From Saprospiraceae bacterium (GTDB lineage: Bacteria; Bacteroidota; Bacteroidia; Chitinophagales; Saprospiraceae), in the NCBI GenBank assembly GCA_029251525.1, contig JAQXDE010000007.1, positions 119,172 through 183,171 of the forward strand: 64,000 nucleotides of DNA. Direction: 5' to 3'. The translations under genes were made by a program, and so were the position numbers. This document shows, in pieces, positions 52,324 through 59,984 of the stretch (positions within the stretch are counted from its first letter, which is position 1; each line of letters starts with the position of its first letter). The notes under the pieces are model-generated. The model saw nothing but the letters and a program-made list of their open reading frames with translations, was not told the origin of the DNA and ran no database searches.

Positions 52324-52452
52324 AAAGTTTTATTTAAAAAAACACAATATACGAGTATTCTTAAAACGGTTTTTGAAATAAGAATCAAAGTATTTTTTCT
52401 ACATTTATAAAAAATACCTTTCTTAAATTTATTTGAGAATCAAAAATGAAGT

Positions 52453-52941
52453 ATGCTCGAAAAAGCTTATTACAAATCCCCACTCGGAATTGTCGAAATC
52501 GTCGGCAGCGAATTAGGTATCCAGCAGGTCAAATTAAAAGTTGATTTGACCGAACCTACAAAAGAATTCCCCGAACACATAAAAAACTGTGCTGATCAAC
52601 TCGAGGAATATTTTCAAGGAAAAAGAAAAGAGTTTAATTTAAAATTAGATTTTAATAATGCTCCAAAATTTTACCAACAAGTTTGGAAAGCATTATTAGA
52701 AATCCCGTATGGACATACAACAAGCTACGGAGCAATAGCCGAGAGGGTAAATAATCCAAAAGCAGTTCGAGCAGTTGGACTAGCCAATCGAAATAATCAA
52801 ATTGCCTTTATCGTCCCTTGTCACCGAGTGATTGGAAAGAGTGGAAAGCTACAAGGATATTTTTATGGTTTAGAAACAAAACGAACATTGTTACAACTGG
52901 AAAATCCAATGAGTTTTGCGGAGCAAGGAAAACTCTTTTAA
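52453..52941 (+). CDS. ogt: Methylated-DNA--protein-cysteine methyltransferase
   Basis: The protein has 162 residues. Ogt transfers alkyl groups from O6-alkylguanine to its own cysteine. The active site is IVPCHRVIG with Cys123. The helix-turn-helix segment is FYQQVWKALLEIPYGHTTSYG, and ARG-finger ANRNNQIAF follows. All key residues are present, in contrast to the ATL gene at 31499. It is convergent with mscL, seven bases apart with no terminator. Confidence 0.95.
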   Translation: MLEKAYYKSPLGIVEIVGSELGIQQVKLKVDLTEPTKEFPEHIKNCADQLEEYFQGKRKEFNLKLDFNNAPKFYQQVWKALLEIPYGHTTSYGAIAERVNNPKAVRAVGLANRNNQIAFIVPCHRVIGKSGKLQGYFYGLETKRTLLQLENPMSFAEQGKLF

Positions 52942-52948
52942 AATTAAT

Positions 52949-53398
52949 TTAATTGGCTTTTTTATTCGACAACATTTCATTCTGCTTTTCCAATAAGTCA
53001 GTCATCTTAGTTAATAATTCAATATCCTTTGGTGTTTTGACTGTTTTATCCTTCGCATCTTCTGCTTTGTTTTTAAGTTGATTCATTACTTTAACCACCA
53101 TAAAAACAGTCAGCGCAATAATGAAAAAATCAATTGATGCTTCAATAAATTTACCATAACCAATAGAAATTTCTTCGACAGTTGTTTTTCCATCTTGAAC
53201 TATTTCCTCTCGCAAAACAAGTTTACTTTGTCCAAAACTTACTCCATCCGTCAAAAAAGAAAGAGGCGGTAAAAAAACATGTTTGACTAATGCATCAACA
53301 ACTTTATTAAATGCTGAACCAATAATAACTCCAATGGCAATGTCAATCATATTACCTTTGAGAGCAAATTCCTTAAACTCATTAAAAAAGTTCCGCAT
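52949..53398 (-). CDS. mscL: Large-conductance mechanosensitive channel
   Basis: The protein has 149 residues, normal for MscL, which releases solutes on osmotic downshock. The start is FFNEFKEFALKGNMIDIAIGVIIG, TM1 is followed by the periplasmic loop LPPLSFLTDGVSFGQSK, and TM2 is GKFIEASIDFFIIALTVFMVVK. The C-terminal helix (LTKMTDLLEKQNEML) is the pentameric bundle. It is convergent with ogt. Confidence 0.95.
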   Translation of the reverse strand: MRNFFNEFKEFALKGNMIDIAIGVIIGSAFNKVVDALVKHVFLPPLSFLTDGVSFGQSKLVLREEIVQDGKTTVEEISIGYGKFIEASIDFFIIALTVFMVVKVMNQLKNKAEDAKDKTVKTPKDIELLTKMTDLLEKQNEMLSNKKAN

Positions 53399-53481
53399 AG
53401 TAAATTTTAATTTCTCCTAATACCATTTTCATGAAGTATTAATTTATTCAAAGTTCAGTTTTTTACTTTTTAAAATAGTAA

Positions 53482-56094
53482 TTAGTTACTTCCTTCCGAT
53501 TCGATTCCATCAAAATTAATAAATTCTACGTCTTCATTATCATCTTTTTTATCCGGAATCACATCCCTCCAATCAGTTGGTTCCTCAATAGAAACTATAT
53601 TTCCAAAATGCTTAATTAACTCTTTTTGAATTTTACGTTTTCGAGTTCCACTTGCATCTAATTGTTGCCTTACTCTTCTTTTATCTGATTCATACGTAAA
53701 GGTTTCCATTTGTCCATAAATCCGATAATACAAATTAAACCAACCATTCTTTTTAGCCTTCTGAGGTCTAAGGTTGGAGTTATGTTTTTTAAATTTAGCA
53801 AAAATTACTTGCCCTGCATTGACTTTAATATTATAATCAATTTTGTTCTCAAAAGTATGCGTCCCACTCACTGCCAAGTTCAAAGCATTACTTTGGATAA
53901 ACATAGCTGGCATAAAAATTTTACTTTTTTTCACTTCCATATAATTATGGATATTAGTAAACTTTATTCGACGCAAATCCTCAATTTTGACATAATCAGA
54001 AAAGTCATAAAGTATTTTCAAGCCGATCAATTCGCCATTTGATAATCCAACATCTCCAAGAATATGTAATTTATCTGTTAAAAAAGTACCGTCTGAGCTC
54101 CAGAACGACTCAATAAAAAATTTGGCATTTAATTTTCCTTTGAGGTTATTATAGGTTAGAACTTCCTGTCCAAAGTTCTCAGCTTGCTTTAAAAACTCTT
54201 TAATATTAATTTGCTCACAAGTCAACTTCGCTTCCATGTGGGGTTTACCTTCAAAAAAGGTTTTACCATCAACAAGCATTCGCCCTTCCATCATTTTAAC
54301 TTTTCCTTTGACTGACATTTCATTATTGTCAAATTCTAAAACTCCTTGAAACTCTTCCCCATCAATTTCTCTAAAATTAAACTCTTCAATGTTTGCAGCA
54401 AACTTTCCTTTTAAGAAATTAGTTATTCGTTCTCTTGCTTGAGTTTTAGCAATCTCTTTAGTGTCAACACCTGAAGCTGCTTTTATATTTTGAATATTTT
54501 CGTCAACAGGAATTTCTGTAACTTTTAATAATTCATCAAAATCAATTTTAGTTGCATCTAAAGAAGCATTGAATTTTAACTCCGCATGTTTACTGTTCAA
54601 GGAATCTGCAAAAAGTACTGGAAGGAAATTTAAGAATGTTCCTTCTAATTTTATTTCAGTACCTGGCCCTTCAAATGCTAATCCTTCTACTTGTATACTA
54701 TTATCATTAAATTTTAATAATCCTTTATCAATTGTAATATCCTCATCATTTATGGTCATAGAAGCATTATAAAATTCTAACTCACCAGAGGTGGTCACTC
54801 GACCAATTCCGTATGGACTAACAATATCTTTTAGATTTCCCTTGATCCTTAATTTTTTCATTTCGATATCACCATCTCCATCAGAAATAATTGGGATATT
54901 CAACATACCATAAACAGATTCTATCGGAATCGTTCCATTTAAATTAAAATCAATTAATGGATCGTCGAAATTTGAAACCCGTAATTCACCTTCCACTAAT
55001 TCTCGATTAAAGTATCCTTTAAAGTCTGAAATCTCAAAAAATGAATTCTCATTATTTTTCTTTTTCCCATTGGTAAAAATCGCACTAAATGATACATCCT
55101 TTAAAGAACTACCTAGTTTTTCAGAATTTATTTCTCCACCTTCCAAACCAAATTTCATTGTAACTGCGGGGTTAGTGTTTACTGTCTTGGATCCTTTAAC
55201 AATTGTCTCAAAAAAGAAAGTTCCTTTACTATCAAAATCTTCAATTGCCTTTTTATTTTCAGGAGGCATTAATGCAACAACAGAGGATAAACTCCCATCA
55301 TCACTTTTTATTTTTAAATCATAATTATATCCTCCTTCGATCCTTTCGATCAATCCATCTACATTAAAAACATTGGAAGATATCCCGACAGTCACATCAT
55401 CAAACTCATATTTTCCACTAGTTAAATCGACATCAACTTTCGCATCATAAATAATTTCTTCATCAACCAAAAATTGTTCTTCACCTGATTGAAAAAAATG
55501 AAAATGAATATCTGCAAAGCTAAAAAGTGAGAATTTATTCGCAGAAAAATTACCAGATGCAACAGCATTATTCAAATGAAATTTTGTGTATTGCATGACA
55601 GTCTGATCGACATATATTACCTCGACTCGATTGAATCGAGCTTCATCCAAGGAAAGTCTAACTTCATTTTCATTACCTTCTTCTGTAAAAGTTGAAGTTT
55701 TTTTTATGATATCATAATTGGTTCGTCCTTTCTTATCTTTTTTGATGTAAAAAGAACCATCCTCTATTACAATAGAATGTATTCTAATATTTGATCCAAA
55801 TAAACTAAACAATCCAAATTGGAATGAAAGACTTTGAGCCTCCAAGAGCATTCCGCTCAAAGCATCATCTAATTCAACATCATGTAAATTGGCAGAAGCA
55901 TCTGGAAATCCAGAAATCAAGGAAAGGTTAAATTCACCAACTCGAAGTTCTGTTTTTAGTTGCTTGTTTACTTCGTTGACTAACCTCTCACTAATCTGAT
56001 CTTCAAATACAGAAGCAATCACAATCAAAAGAAACGTAGTTACTATTAAAAAAAGACCTGTCCAAACAAAAAAAAATTTTAGATACTTATTCAT
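53482..56094 (-). CDS. AsmA-family protein
   Basis: The start is set at ATG 56094 (MNKYLKFFFVWTGLFL); a TTG 11 codons upstream is also possible. The protein has 870 residues. A single N-terminal membrane helix is followed by AsmA-type repeats of beta strands (NLSLISGFPDASANLHDVEL, GSFYIKKDKKGRTNYDIIKK) and a C-terminal AsmA domain with MKVKGKVKMMEGRMLVDGK-like repeats. AsmA proteins are bridge-like lipid carriers between inner and outer membrane. The C-terminal region is highly acidic (DDNEDVEFINFDGIESEG). The long spacer 56095-57382 lies upstream. Confidence 0.85.
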   Translation of the reverse strand: MNKYLKFFFVWTGLFLIVTTFLLIVIASVFEDQISERLVNEVNKQLKTELRVGEFNLSLISGFPDASANLHDVELDDALSGMLLEAQSLSFQFGLFSLFGSNIRIHSIVIEDGSFYIKKDKKGRTNYDIIKKTSTFTEEGNENEVRLSLDEARFNRVEVIYVDQTVMQYTKFHLNNAVASGNFSANKFSLFSFADIHFHFFQSGEEQFLVDEEIIYDAKVDVDLTSGKYEFDDVTVGISSNVFNVDGLIERIEGGYNYDLKIKSDDGSLSSVVALMPPENKKAIEDFDSKGTFFFETIVKGSKTVNTNPAVTMKFGLEGGEINSEKLGSSLKDVSFSAIFTNGKKKNNENSFFEISDFKGYFNRELVEGELRVSNFDDPLIDFNLNGTIPIESVYGMLNIPIISDGDGDIEMKKLRIKGNLKDIVSPYGIGRVTTSGELEFYNASMTINDEDITIDKGLLKFNDNSIQVEGLAFEGPGTEIKLEGTFLNFLPVLFADSLNSKHAELKFNASLDATKIDFDELLKVTEIPVDENIQNIKAASGVDTKEIAKTQARERITNFLKGKFAANIEEFNFREIDGEEFQGVLEFDNNEMSVKGKVKMMEGRMLVDGKTFFEGKPHMEAKLTCEQINIKEFLKQAENFGQEVLTYNNLKGKLNAKFFIESFWSSDGTFLTDKLHILGDVGLSNGELIGLKILYDFSDYVKIEDLRRIKFTNIHNYMEVKKSKIFMPAMFIQSNALNLAVSGTHTFENKIDYNIKVNAGQVIFAKFKKHNSNLRPQKAKKNGWFNLYYRIYGQMETFTYESDKRRVRQQLDASGTRKRKIQKELIKHFGNIVSIEEPTDWRDVIPDKKDDNEDVEFINFDGIESEGSN

Positions 56095-56486
56095 CGATAA
56101 GAAATAGGTTTTAGAAATTGTTTTCAAAAAAATTAGTGTCCTTTGATAATTTAATGGGTCAAAGAACTAAAATAAAAGAAACTAAGGAGAGTCAAATATG
56201 GTTTCTCATTTAGAAAAGACACATTACGCATAAAGTTAATGCAAAATCAGAACTTTTTTAACGAAATAATTGGGAACATTATTTTTTAATATGATAACCC
56301 TCCAAAAAAAAACAGAAAAAAAACAGAAAAAAAACGAATTAGAGTAAAAAGTAATCGGCAATAAACAAAGGTTCGCCGGTGAGTACGTCGCCCACTAAAT
56401 ATAACGATATAATTAATTTTAGCTCTCACTCTTAATAGGAAAGGCTACACATCTTAATTGTGCGAATTTTTTATTGAAATTACACA

Positions 56487-56500
56487 TTGATAAAAATCAT
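56487..56500. promoter_or_regulatory. FNR-type box in copy A
   Basis: TTGAT, AAAA, ATCAT matches the TTGAT-N4-ATCAA Crp/Fnr-family half-sites at nine of ten positions and lies 8 bp before the TGTGA palindrome. Binding is not shown. Confidence 0.35.
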
Positions 56501-56507
56501 CGCGATT

Positions 56508-56523
56508 TGTGAATTTCATCACA
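56508..56523. promoter_or_regulatory. Perfect TGTGA-N6-TCACA (CRP-type) palindrome, copy A
   Basis: TGTGA, ATTTCA, TCACA. This is the full CRP consensus with correct spacing. The nearest gene on the minus strand is the AsmA-family gene, whose ATG is at 56094. No Crp gene is in the window, but a likely cAMP-forming enzyme is encoded at 19938. Confidence 0.55.
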
Positions 56524-56694
56524 TTCAGCGTTATATAATAAATGTAAATTTGTTTACAATGAAATAACATCCTTTAAATTCAATTGGAAATAACTACCTT
56601 TTTTAGCCTATTCCAAAAAACCATAATCACCTTGCATTTTTTAATATAGGGCAATCTAATCAAACTTATTTTGTAACGAAATATCATTGCCCTT

Positions 56695-56710
56695 TGTGAC
56701 TTTTATCACA
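56695..56710. promoter_or_regulatory. Perfect TGTGA-N6-TCACA (CRP-type) palindrome, copy B
   Basis: TGTGA, CTTTTA, TCACA, in the second repeat copy, 187 bp from the first. It is preceded by an 8-bp hairpin AGGGCAAT (56648-56655) / ATTGCCCT (56687-56694). The spacers differ between copies while both half-sites are identical. Confidence 0.55.
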
Positions 56711-57382
56711 TTTTACGATATGGGATAGAATAACATTTATAATTCCAAAATTCAACTGGAAATAGTTGCCTCGTTTTAGTCTATTCCAAAAAACCATAAT
56801 CGCCTTGCATTTTTTAATGTAGGGCTTTTTTATTGTTAATAATTCTTTATCTTAAAAGAGTACCGTCACATAAATAATACGATGAACGGTTCTAAACTAA
56901 TATTATCATTTAAACAAAAGAATTAGTAAAATATAAATTTGGGGTAAAACCTAGAAATGATTTGAAATGCCACGGGTTATTTTTTGTCTAGATTTCTACT
57001 ACTATGTTTCAAAATGACATGTGGTCATATTCTTTATCCTGTTGGTTAGTACCCTTCCACTTGTTCAACCTTTAACTAACGCATTACTTTATTTTATTCC
57101 AGATAACCCGAAATCATAGTTCCTGATTTTAGAATCTTTTGAAGATAGCTAATGCTTTAATCTTAAATTCTAACCTTGACGATAACCCTATAAAATAAGG
57201 TTATATACATTTAAAAACATATTAGGAGATCTAAAATGAACAGAATTAATATATGAACAACCTATTTCATTTTGTTGGAAATATAAAATTATATTATCAC
57301 ATCCGCCAGTATAAAGGAAAAATCAAAAAGATACTAATTCGAAGTAGTAGAAAACTACGTTTATACTACCCATAATACAAAA

Positions 57383-57416
57383 AAAGCGTTCATAGTACAA
57401 TGACTATGAACGCTTT
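57383..57416 (-). terminator. Intrinsic terminator of the tRNA-Val transcript
   Basis: AAAGCGTTCATAGT (57383-57396) pairs with ACTATGAACGCTTT (57403-57416) around ACAATG. On the minus strand the stem is followed by seven T. It lies 15 nt downstream of the tRNA. Confidence 0.85.
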
Positions 57417-57430
57417 AATATTACTTATTG

Positions 57431-57505
57431 TGGGCGATGAGAGACTCGAACTCCCGACCCCCTCGGTGTAAACGAGGTGCTCTGAACCAACTGAGCTAAT
57501 CGCCC
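57431..57505 (-). tRNA. tRNA-Val, anticodon TAC
   Basis: The minus strand reads GGGCGATTAGCTCAGTTGG at its 5' end, an anticodon stem CCTCG/CGAGG enclosing TTTACAC (anticodon TAC, Val), a T-arm GTCGGGAGTTCGAGTCTC-type sequence, and an acceptor end ATCGCCC plus discriminator A. It is 75 nt and 3' CCA is not encoded. It has a full promoter at 57544-57574 and a terminator at 57383. It appears to stand alone. Confidence 0.97.
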
Positions 57506-57543
57506 TTTTTTACTAAAACACTCCTGCTTTTCAGAAGCGACTG

Positions 57544-57574
57544 CAAAGATATATTTATCATTTCTTATGTGCAA
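57544..57574 (-). promoter_or_regulatory. Promoter of tRNA-Val: TTG, 20 bp, TATCTTTG
   Basis: On the minus strand a TTG at 57574-57572 and an exact -7 element TATCTTTG at 57551-57544 are separated by 20 bp, and the -7 element ends 38 nt before the mature tRNA. This is the cleanest two-part Bacteroidota promoter in the window and supports the -7 matches elsewhere. Confidence 0.75.
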
Positions 57575-57738
57575 GTTTTTAATGGAAAAAATTAAAATTT
57601 GTTTAAAGTCTTTTACTTTGAAAATATCTTTTGCAATCATGCTTTGATTAACCAATAGAGGTAGCCTTTGTTACTTTATACCTTATAAAAAACTGTCTTC
57701 TGTTATTTATTTAACTAAAAAATGAATATCCATATATA

Positions 57739-57746
57739 TATATTTG
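57739..57746 (+). promoter_or_regulatory. Candidate -7 element (TAnnTTTG) before the GH25 gene
   Basis: TATATTTG is an exact match, 82 nt before the ATG at 57829, inside an alternating TA tract. The tandem repeat follows immediately, so it lies in the 5' leader. Confidence 0.45.
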
Positions 57747-57777
57747 TAGATTGTGTAGATTGTGTAGATTGTGTAGA
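57744..57777 (+). repeat. 9-bp tandem repeat (TTGTGTAGA) in a 5' leader
   Basis: Three exact units (57751-57759, 57760-57768, 57769-57777) follow a partial TTGTAGA (57744-57750). It lies between the -7 element and the GH25 gene. Such short tandem arrays change length easily by slippage. Confidence 0.85.
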
Positions 57778-57828
57778 TAAAAATATTTCCTTCTTAATTA
57801 CGAACCTAATCTAGTACTACCTGCTTCC

Positions 57829-58509
57829 ATGAGAATTGTTTTTATTACATCACTGATCCTAAGCGTCTCATCCTGTAATCAAACAACAGAACGTTTAACT
57901 GGTTTTGATATACACGGTATTGATGTCTCGCATTATCAATTAGATATTGATTGGAAAATAGTAGCTGATCAAAAAATTACCTTTGCCTTTGTCAAAGCAA
58001 GTGAAGGAGAAACAATTTCTGATAATTTCTTTTGTAAAAATTGGAAAGAGATAAAAAATGCTGGAATTCGACGAGGTGCTTATCATTTTTTCCGGCCAAA
58101 AGCTTCTGTGCTTACTCAAGCACAAAATTTTATCGATAATGTTATTTTGGAAAAAGGAGACTTACCACCCGTTTTAGACGTAGAGGTATTAGATGGCGTT
58201 ACTCCGGAGGAATTAGGTTTTAGCGTCAAAACTTGGTTAGAAATTATTGAAACGAAATACCAAATCCGTCCAATCATTTATACTAATCTAAAATTCTATA
58301 ATGATCATTTAGCTGATTTTCTCTCCGAGTATCCTATTTGGATTGCTCGATATAATAGATTTTTTGAACCACTATTAATCAACGGACAAGAATGGATATT
58401 TTGGCAATATGGGAACCGAGGCCGTTTAGAGGGAATAAATGGTGATGTTGATTTTAATGTTTTTCAAGGTACAATAGAAGAGTTGAATGACCTTTGTTAC
58501 ACCCCTTAA
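57829..58509 (+). CDS. GH25 lysozyme-like lipoprotein
   Basis: The protein has 226 residues. The signal peptide ends in a lipobox (LSVSSC, Cys near residue 16). The GH25 fold follows: HGIDVSHYQLDIDW (nucleophile-side Asp), FAFVKASEG, GAYHFFRP, the catalytic pair in VLDVEVLDG, PIIYTNLKF, IARYNRF, WQYGNRG and GDVDFNVF. It cleaves beta-1,4 bonds of peptidoglycan as a surface- or periplasm-anchored muramidase. The 9-bp tandem repeat in its leader may vary its expression. It is convergent with the DUF1501 gene. Confidence 0.92.
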   Translation: MRIVFITSLILSVSSCNQTTERLTGFDIHGIDVSHYQLDIDWKIVADQKITFAFVKASEGETISDNFFCKNWKEIKNAGIRRGAYHFFRPKASVLTQAQNFIDNVILEKGDLPPVLDVEVLDGVTPEELGFSVKTWLEIIETKYQIRPIIYTNLKFYNDHLADFLSEYPIWIARYNRFFEPLLINGQEWIFWQYGNRGRLEGINGDVDFNVFQGTIEELNDLCYTP

Positions 58510-58533
58510 AATTGTAGTTTTGTCCAATAAAAA

Positions 58534-58566
58534 AATTGCCAACAAATGTTTACTTCGTTGGCAATT
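58534..58566. terminator. Bidirectional terminator between the GH25 and DUF1501 genes
   Basis: AATTGCCAAC (58534-58543) pairs perfectly with GTTGGCAATT (58557-58566) around a 13-nt loop, flanked by A- and T-tracts. Confidence 0.75.
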
Positions 58567-58613
58567 CCTTTTTGTCTTGTATCTCATCTCAATTCCCATT
58601 ATCCCAAATTCTA

Positions 58614-59804
58614 CTAAATAATTATCTTCTCAAATTGTTTCCCTAATATTTTCGTAGGCGAAGCCTCCAACCAATCTTCCAAAATAGTCGCATAGATTTT
58701 TCTGAAATCCATTTGATAAATCAAATCACCTTTTTCCAATTTTTTCAAATCAGCAGCAGCATTATAGAATCCTTTTTTCTTTAAATTTCCTCCGATAAGA
58801 AAAACATTATTGGCAGTTCCATGGTCTGTTCCGCCACTTGCATTTTGTTGCACTCGTCTTCCGAATTCTGAAAAAGTCATAATCAACGTATCATCCAACA
58901 GTCCATTATTTTTTAAATCTTTAACAAATATACTCATCGCATCCGAGTAAGTTTTTAGTAACCGTGTTTGTTTATTTTTTTGTCCAACGTGAGTATCAAA
59001 TCCACCGAGGTTGGCATAGTAAATTTTTATGTCGGCATCGGCAGTCATCAATTCTGCAATTTGTTTTAAGTCTTTTCCGAAAGCTCCTTTTGGATATTTT
59101 ACTTTAGTTTTATGCAACTTTGATCTTTGATAAAGGTAGTCAACAGAGGCTTGAGTATCGACTAAAGTTTTATATAAATATTCCACATTTTCTTCGTGGT
59201 CATGCTCGTGATGATGGACGATGGATTGTAGAAATTTATTATCAGAAATTCTTTTTAATTGATTTGGATTGCCCATCGCAAAACCACTTTTTTCTATTCC
59301 TTTCAATGACAAACTTAAGGTGTCATCAACTTCCAAAGCATGATGTGGACTTTGACATCCCGAACATTTACTATCCAAATATCGACCTAACCAACCTGTA
59401 CTTAAATATTCATTGCTATCGCTTGCGGTGTGCCAAATGTCCATCGAACGAAAATGCGAACGGTCAGGATTTGGATAACCAACGCTATTAATTATGCTCA
59501 TCAATCCTTCGTCATACAATGATTCTAAACTTGCCATCGCCGGATTAAAACCTAAACTATCACTTACTTTTAGCACTTCATTAGCTTTGATCCCAAGGAT
59601 TGGACGATTTTTGTAATACAAATCATTTTGATAGGGAATGATAGTATTCAGTCCGTCGTTGCCTCCTGAAAATTGGATGACAACTAAGTTTTTTCCCTCT
59701 CGACTTTTTGCGATGTTTGTTGAATTAACTCCTTTTAGAAATTGCGGAACCAATGCGGAAGTAGAGGCAATTGCGGAGGCTTTTATAAAATTACGTCTTT
59801 TCAT
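58614..59804 (-). CDS. DUF1501 family protein with twin-arginine signal
   Basis: The protein has 396 residues. It opens with a twin-arginine-type signal (MKRRNFIKASAIASTSALVP). The DUF1501 domain is related to alkaline phosphatase/sulfatase folds: VVIQFSGGNDGLNTIIPY, RSHFRSMDIWHTAS, GWLGRYLDS, YYANLGGFDTHVGQ, TFSEFGRRVQQNASGGTDHG. The last motif holds the metal-site His. Its partner DUF1800 gene lies upstream on the same strand (59980); the pair occurs together widely. Function unknown; probably an exported hydrolase. Confidence 0.9.
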   Translation of the reverse strand: MKRRNFIKASAIASTSALVPQFLKGVNSTNIAKSREGKNLVVIQFSGGNDGLNTIIPYQNDLYYKNRPILGIKANEVLKVSDSLGFNPAMASLESLYDEGLMSIINSVGYPNPDRSHFRSMDIWHTASDSNEYLSTGWLGRYLDSKCSGCQSPHHALEVDDTLSLSLKGIEKSGFAMGNPNQLKRISDNKFLQSIVHHHEHDHEENVEYLYKTLVDTQASVDYLYQRSKLHKTKVKYPKGAFGKDLKQIAELMTADADIKIYYANLGGFDTHVGQKNKQTRLLKTYSDAMSIFVKDLKNNGLLDDTLIMTFSEFGRRVQQNASGGTDHGTANNVFLIGGNLKKKGFYNAAADLKKLEKGDLIYQMDFRKIYATILEDWLEASPTKILGKQFEKIII

Positions 59805-59822
59805 TTTTTAAATTTTTATCGT

Positions 59823-59984
59823 AGCTATCGACTTTAGTCAGCAAAAAAAAGTCGTTGCACTTCTTTTTTTTAAGTTAGATGCGAAAAATTGGATTCTAAA
59901 AATGCGCTTTACTTTTATTTAAATATTTTTCTCAAAAAATCGCTATGCTCATTCTTGGCTGCCGACTGAAGTCGGCAAGCTACA
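59823..59984. repeat. Inverted pair of REP-like palindromes between DUF1501 and DUF1800 genes
   Basis: The right unit GCCGACT, GA, AGTCGGC (59961-59976) is flanked by AAGCTAC (to 59983). The left unit at about 59823-59844 reads GTAGCTATCGACTTTAGTCAGC, a decayed copy in opposite orientation (right unit read on the minus strand: GTAGCTTGCCGACTTCAGTC...). The pair encloses about 115 bp. The right unit overlaps the DUF1800 stop codon. This resembles a REP/BIME-type element. Confidence 0.6.

Larger units (their letters stand above)
56399..56536. repeat. Segment bounded by an 8-bp inverted repeat, beside a GC-rich patch
   Basis: ATATAACG (56399-56406) and CGTTATAT (56529-56536) are exact inverted copies bounding 138 bp. 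The patch just outside the left copy (about 56369-56395) is GC-richer than everything around it. It could be the boundary of an inserted cassette or dispersed element. The ends do not fit integron attC rules. Confidence 0.3.
56487..56825. repeat. Imperfect tandem direct repeat, two copies of about 150-165 bp
   Basis: Copy A spans about 56487-56652 and copy B about 56676-56825. The last 80 bp of each (56573-56652 versus 56746-56825) match at roughly 87 percent by eye, with the exact stretch CTATTCCAAAAAACCATAAT in both. In each, a TGTGA-N6-TCACA palindrome precedes this block by about 50-65 bp. A duplication retaining both palindromes suggests they are functional. Confidence 0.75.
56095..57382. 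other. 1.3-kb gene-poor spacer with repeats and CRP-type sites
   Basis: No ORF of natural composition on either strand over 1.29 kb, in a window where spacers are usually 100-400 bp. It contains two copies of an imperfect direct repeat (56487-56652 and 56676-56825), two perfect TGTGA-N6-TCACA palindromes, an FNR-type box, a GC-richer patch at 56369-56395, tracts of A-run repeats (CAGAAAAAAA twice, about 56310-56335), and three copies of GATAACCC (56293, 57102, 57181). A structured RNA is possible, but I recognise none of the standard families (no tmRNA, RNase P or SRP signature). Confidence 0.5.

Noticed and set aside
56399..56536. Integron attC site
   Set aside because: The ends are TAACG/CGTTA but do not follow the RYYYAAC/GTTRRRY rules, and no integrase gene is present.
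57425..57655. 76-codon minus-strand ORF
   Set aside because: It runs through the tRNA-Val gene and has no independent support.
57744..57777. CRISPR array
   Set aside because: The repeated unit is 9 bp with no spacers; it is a simple tandem repeat.
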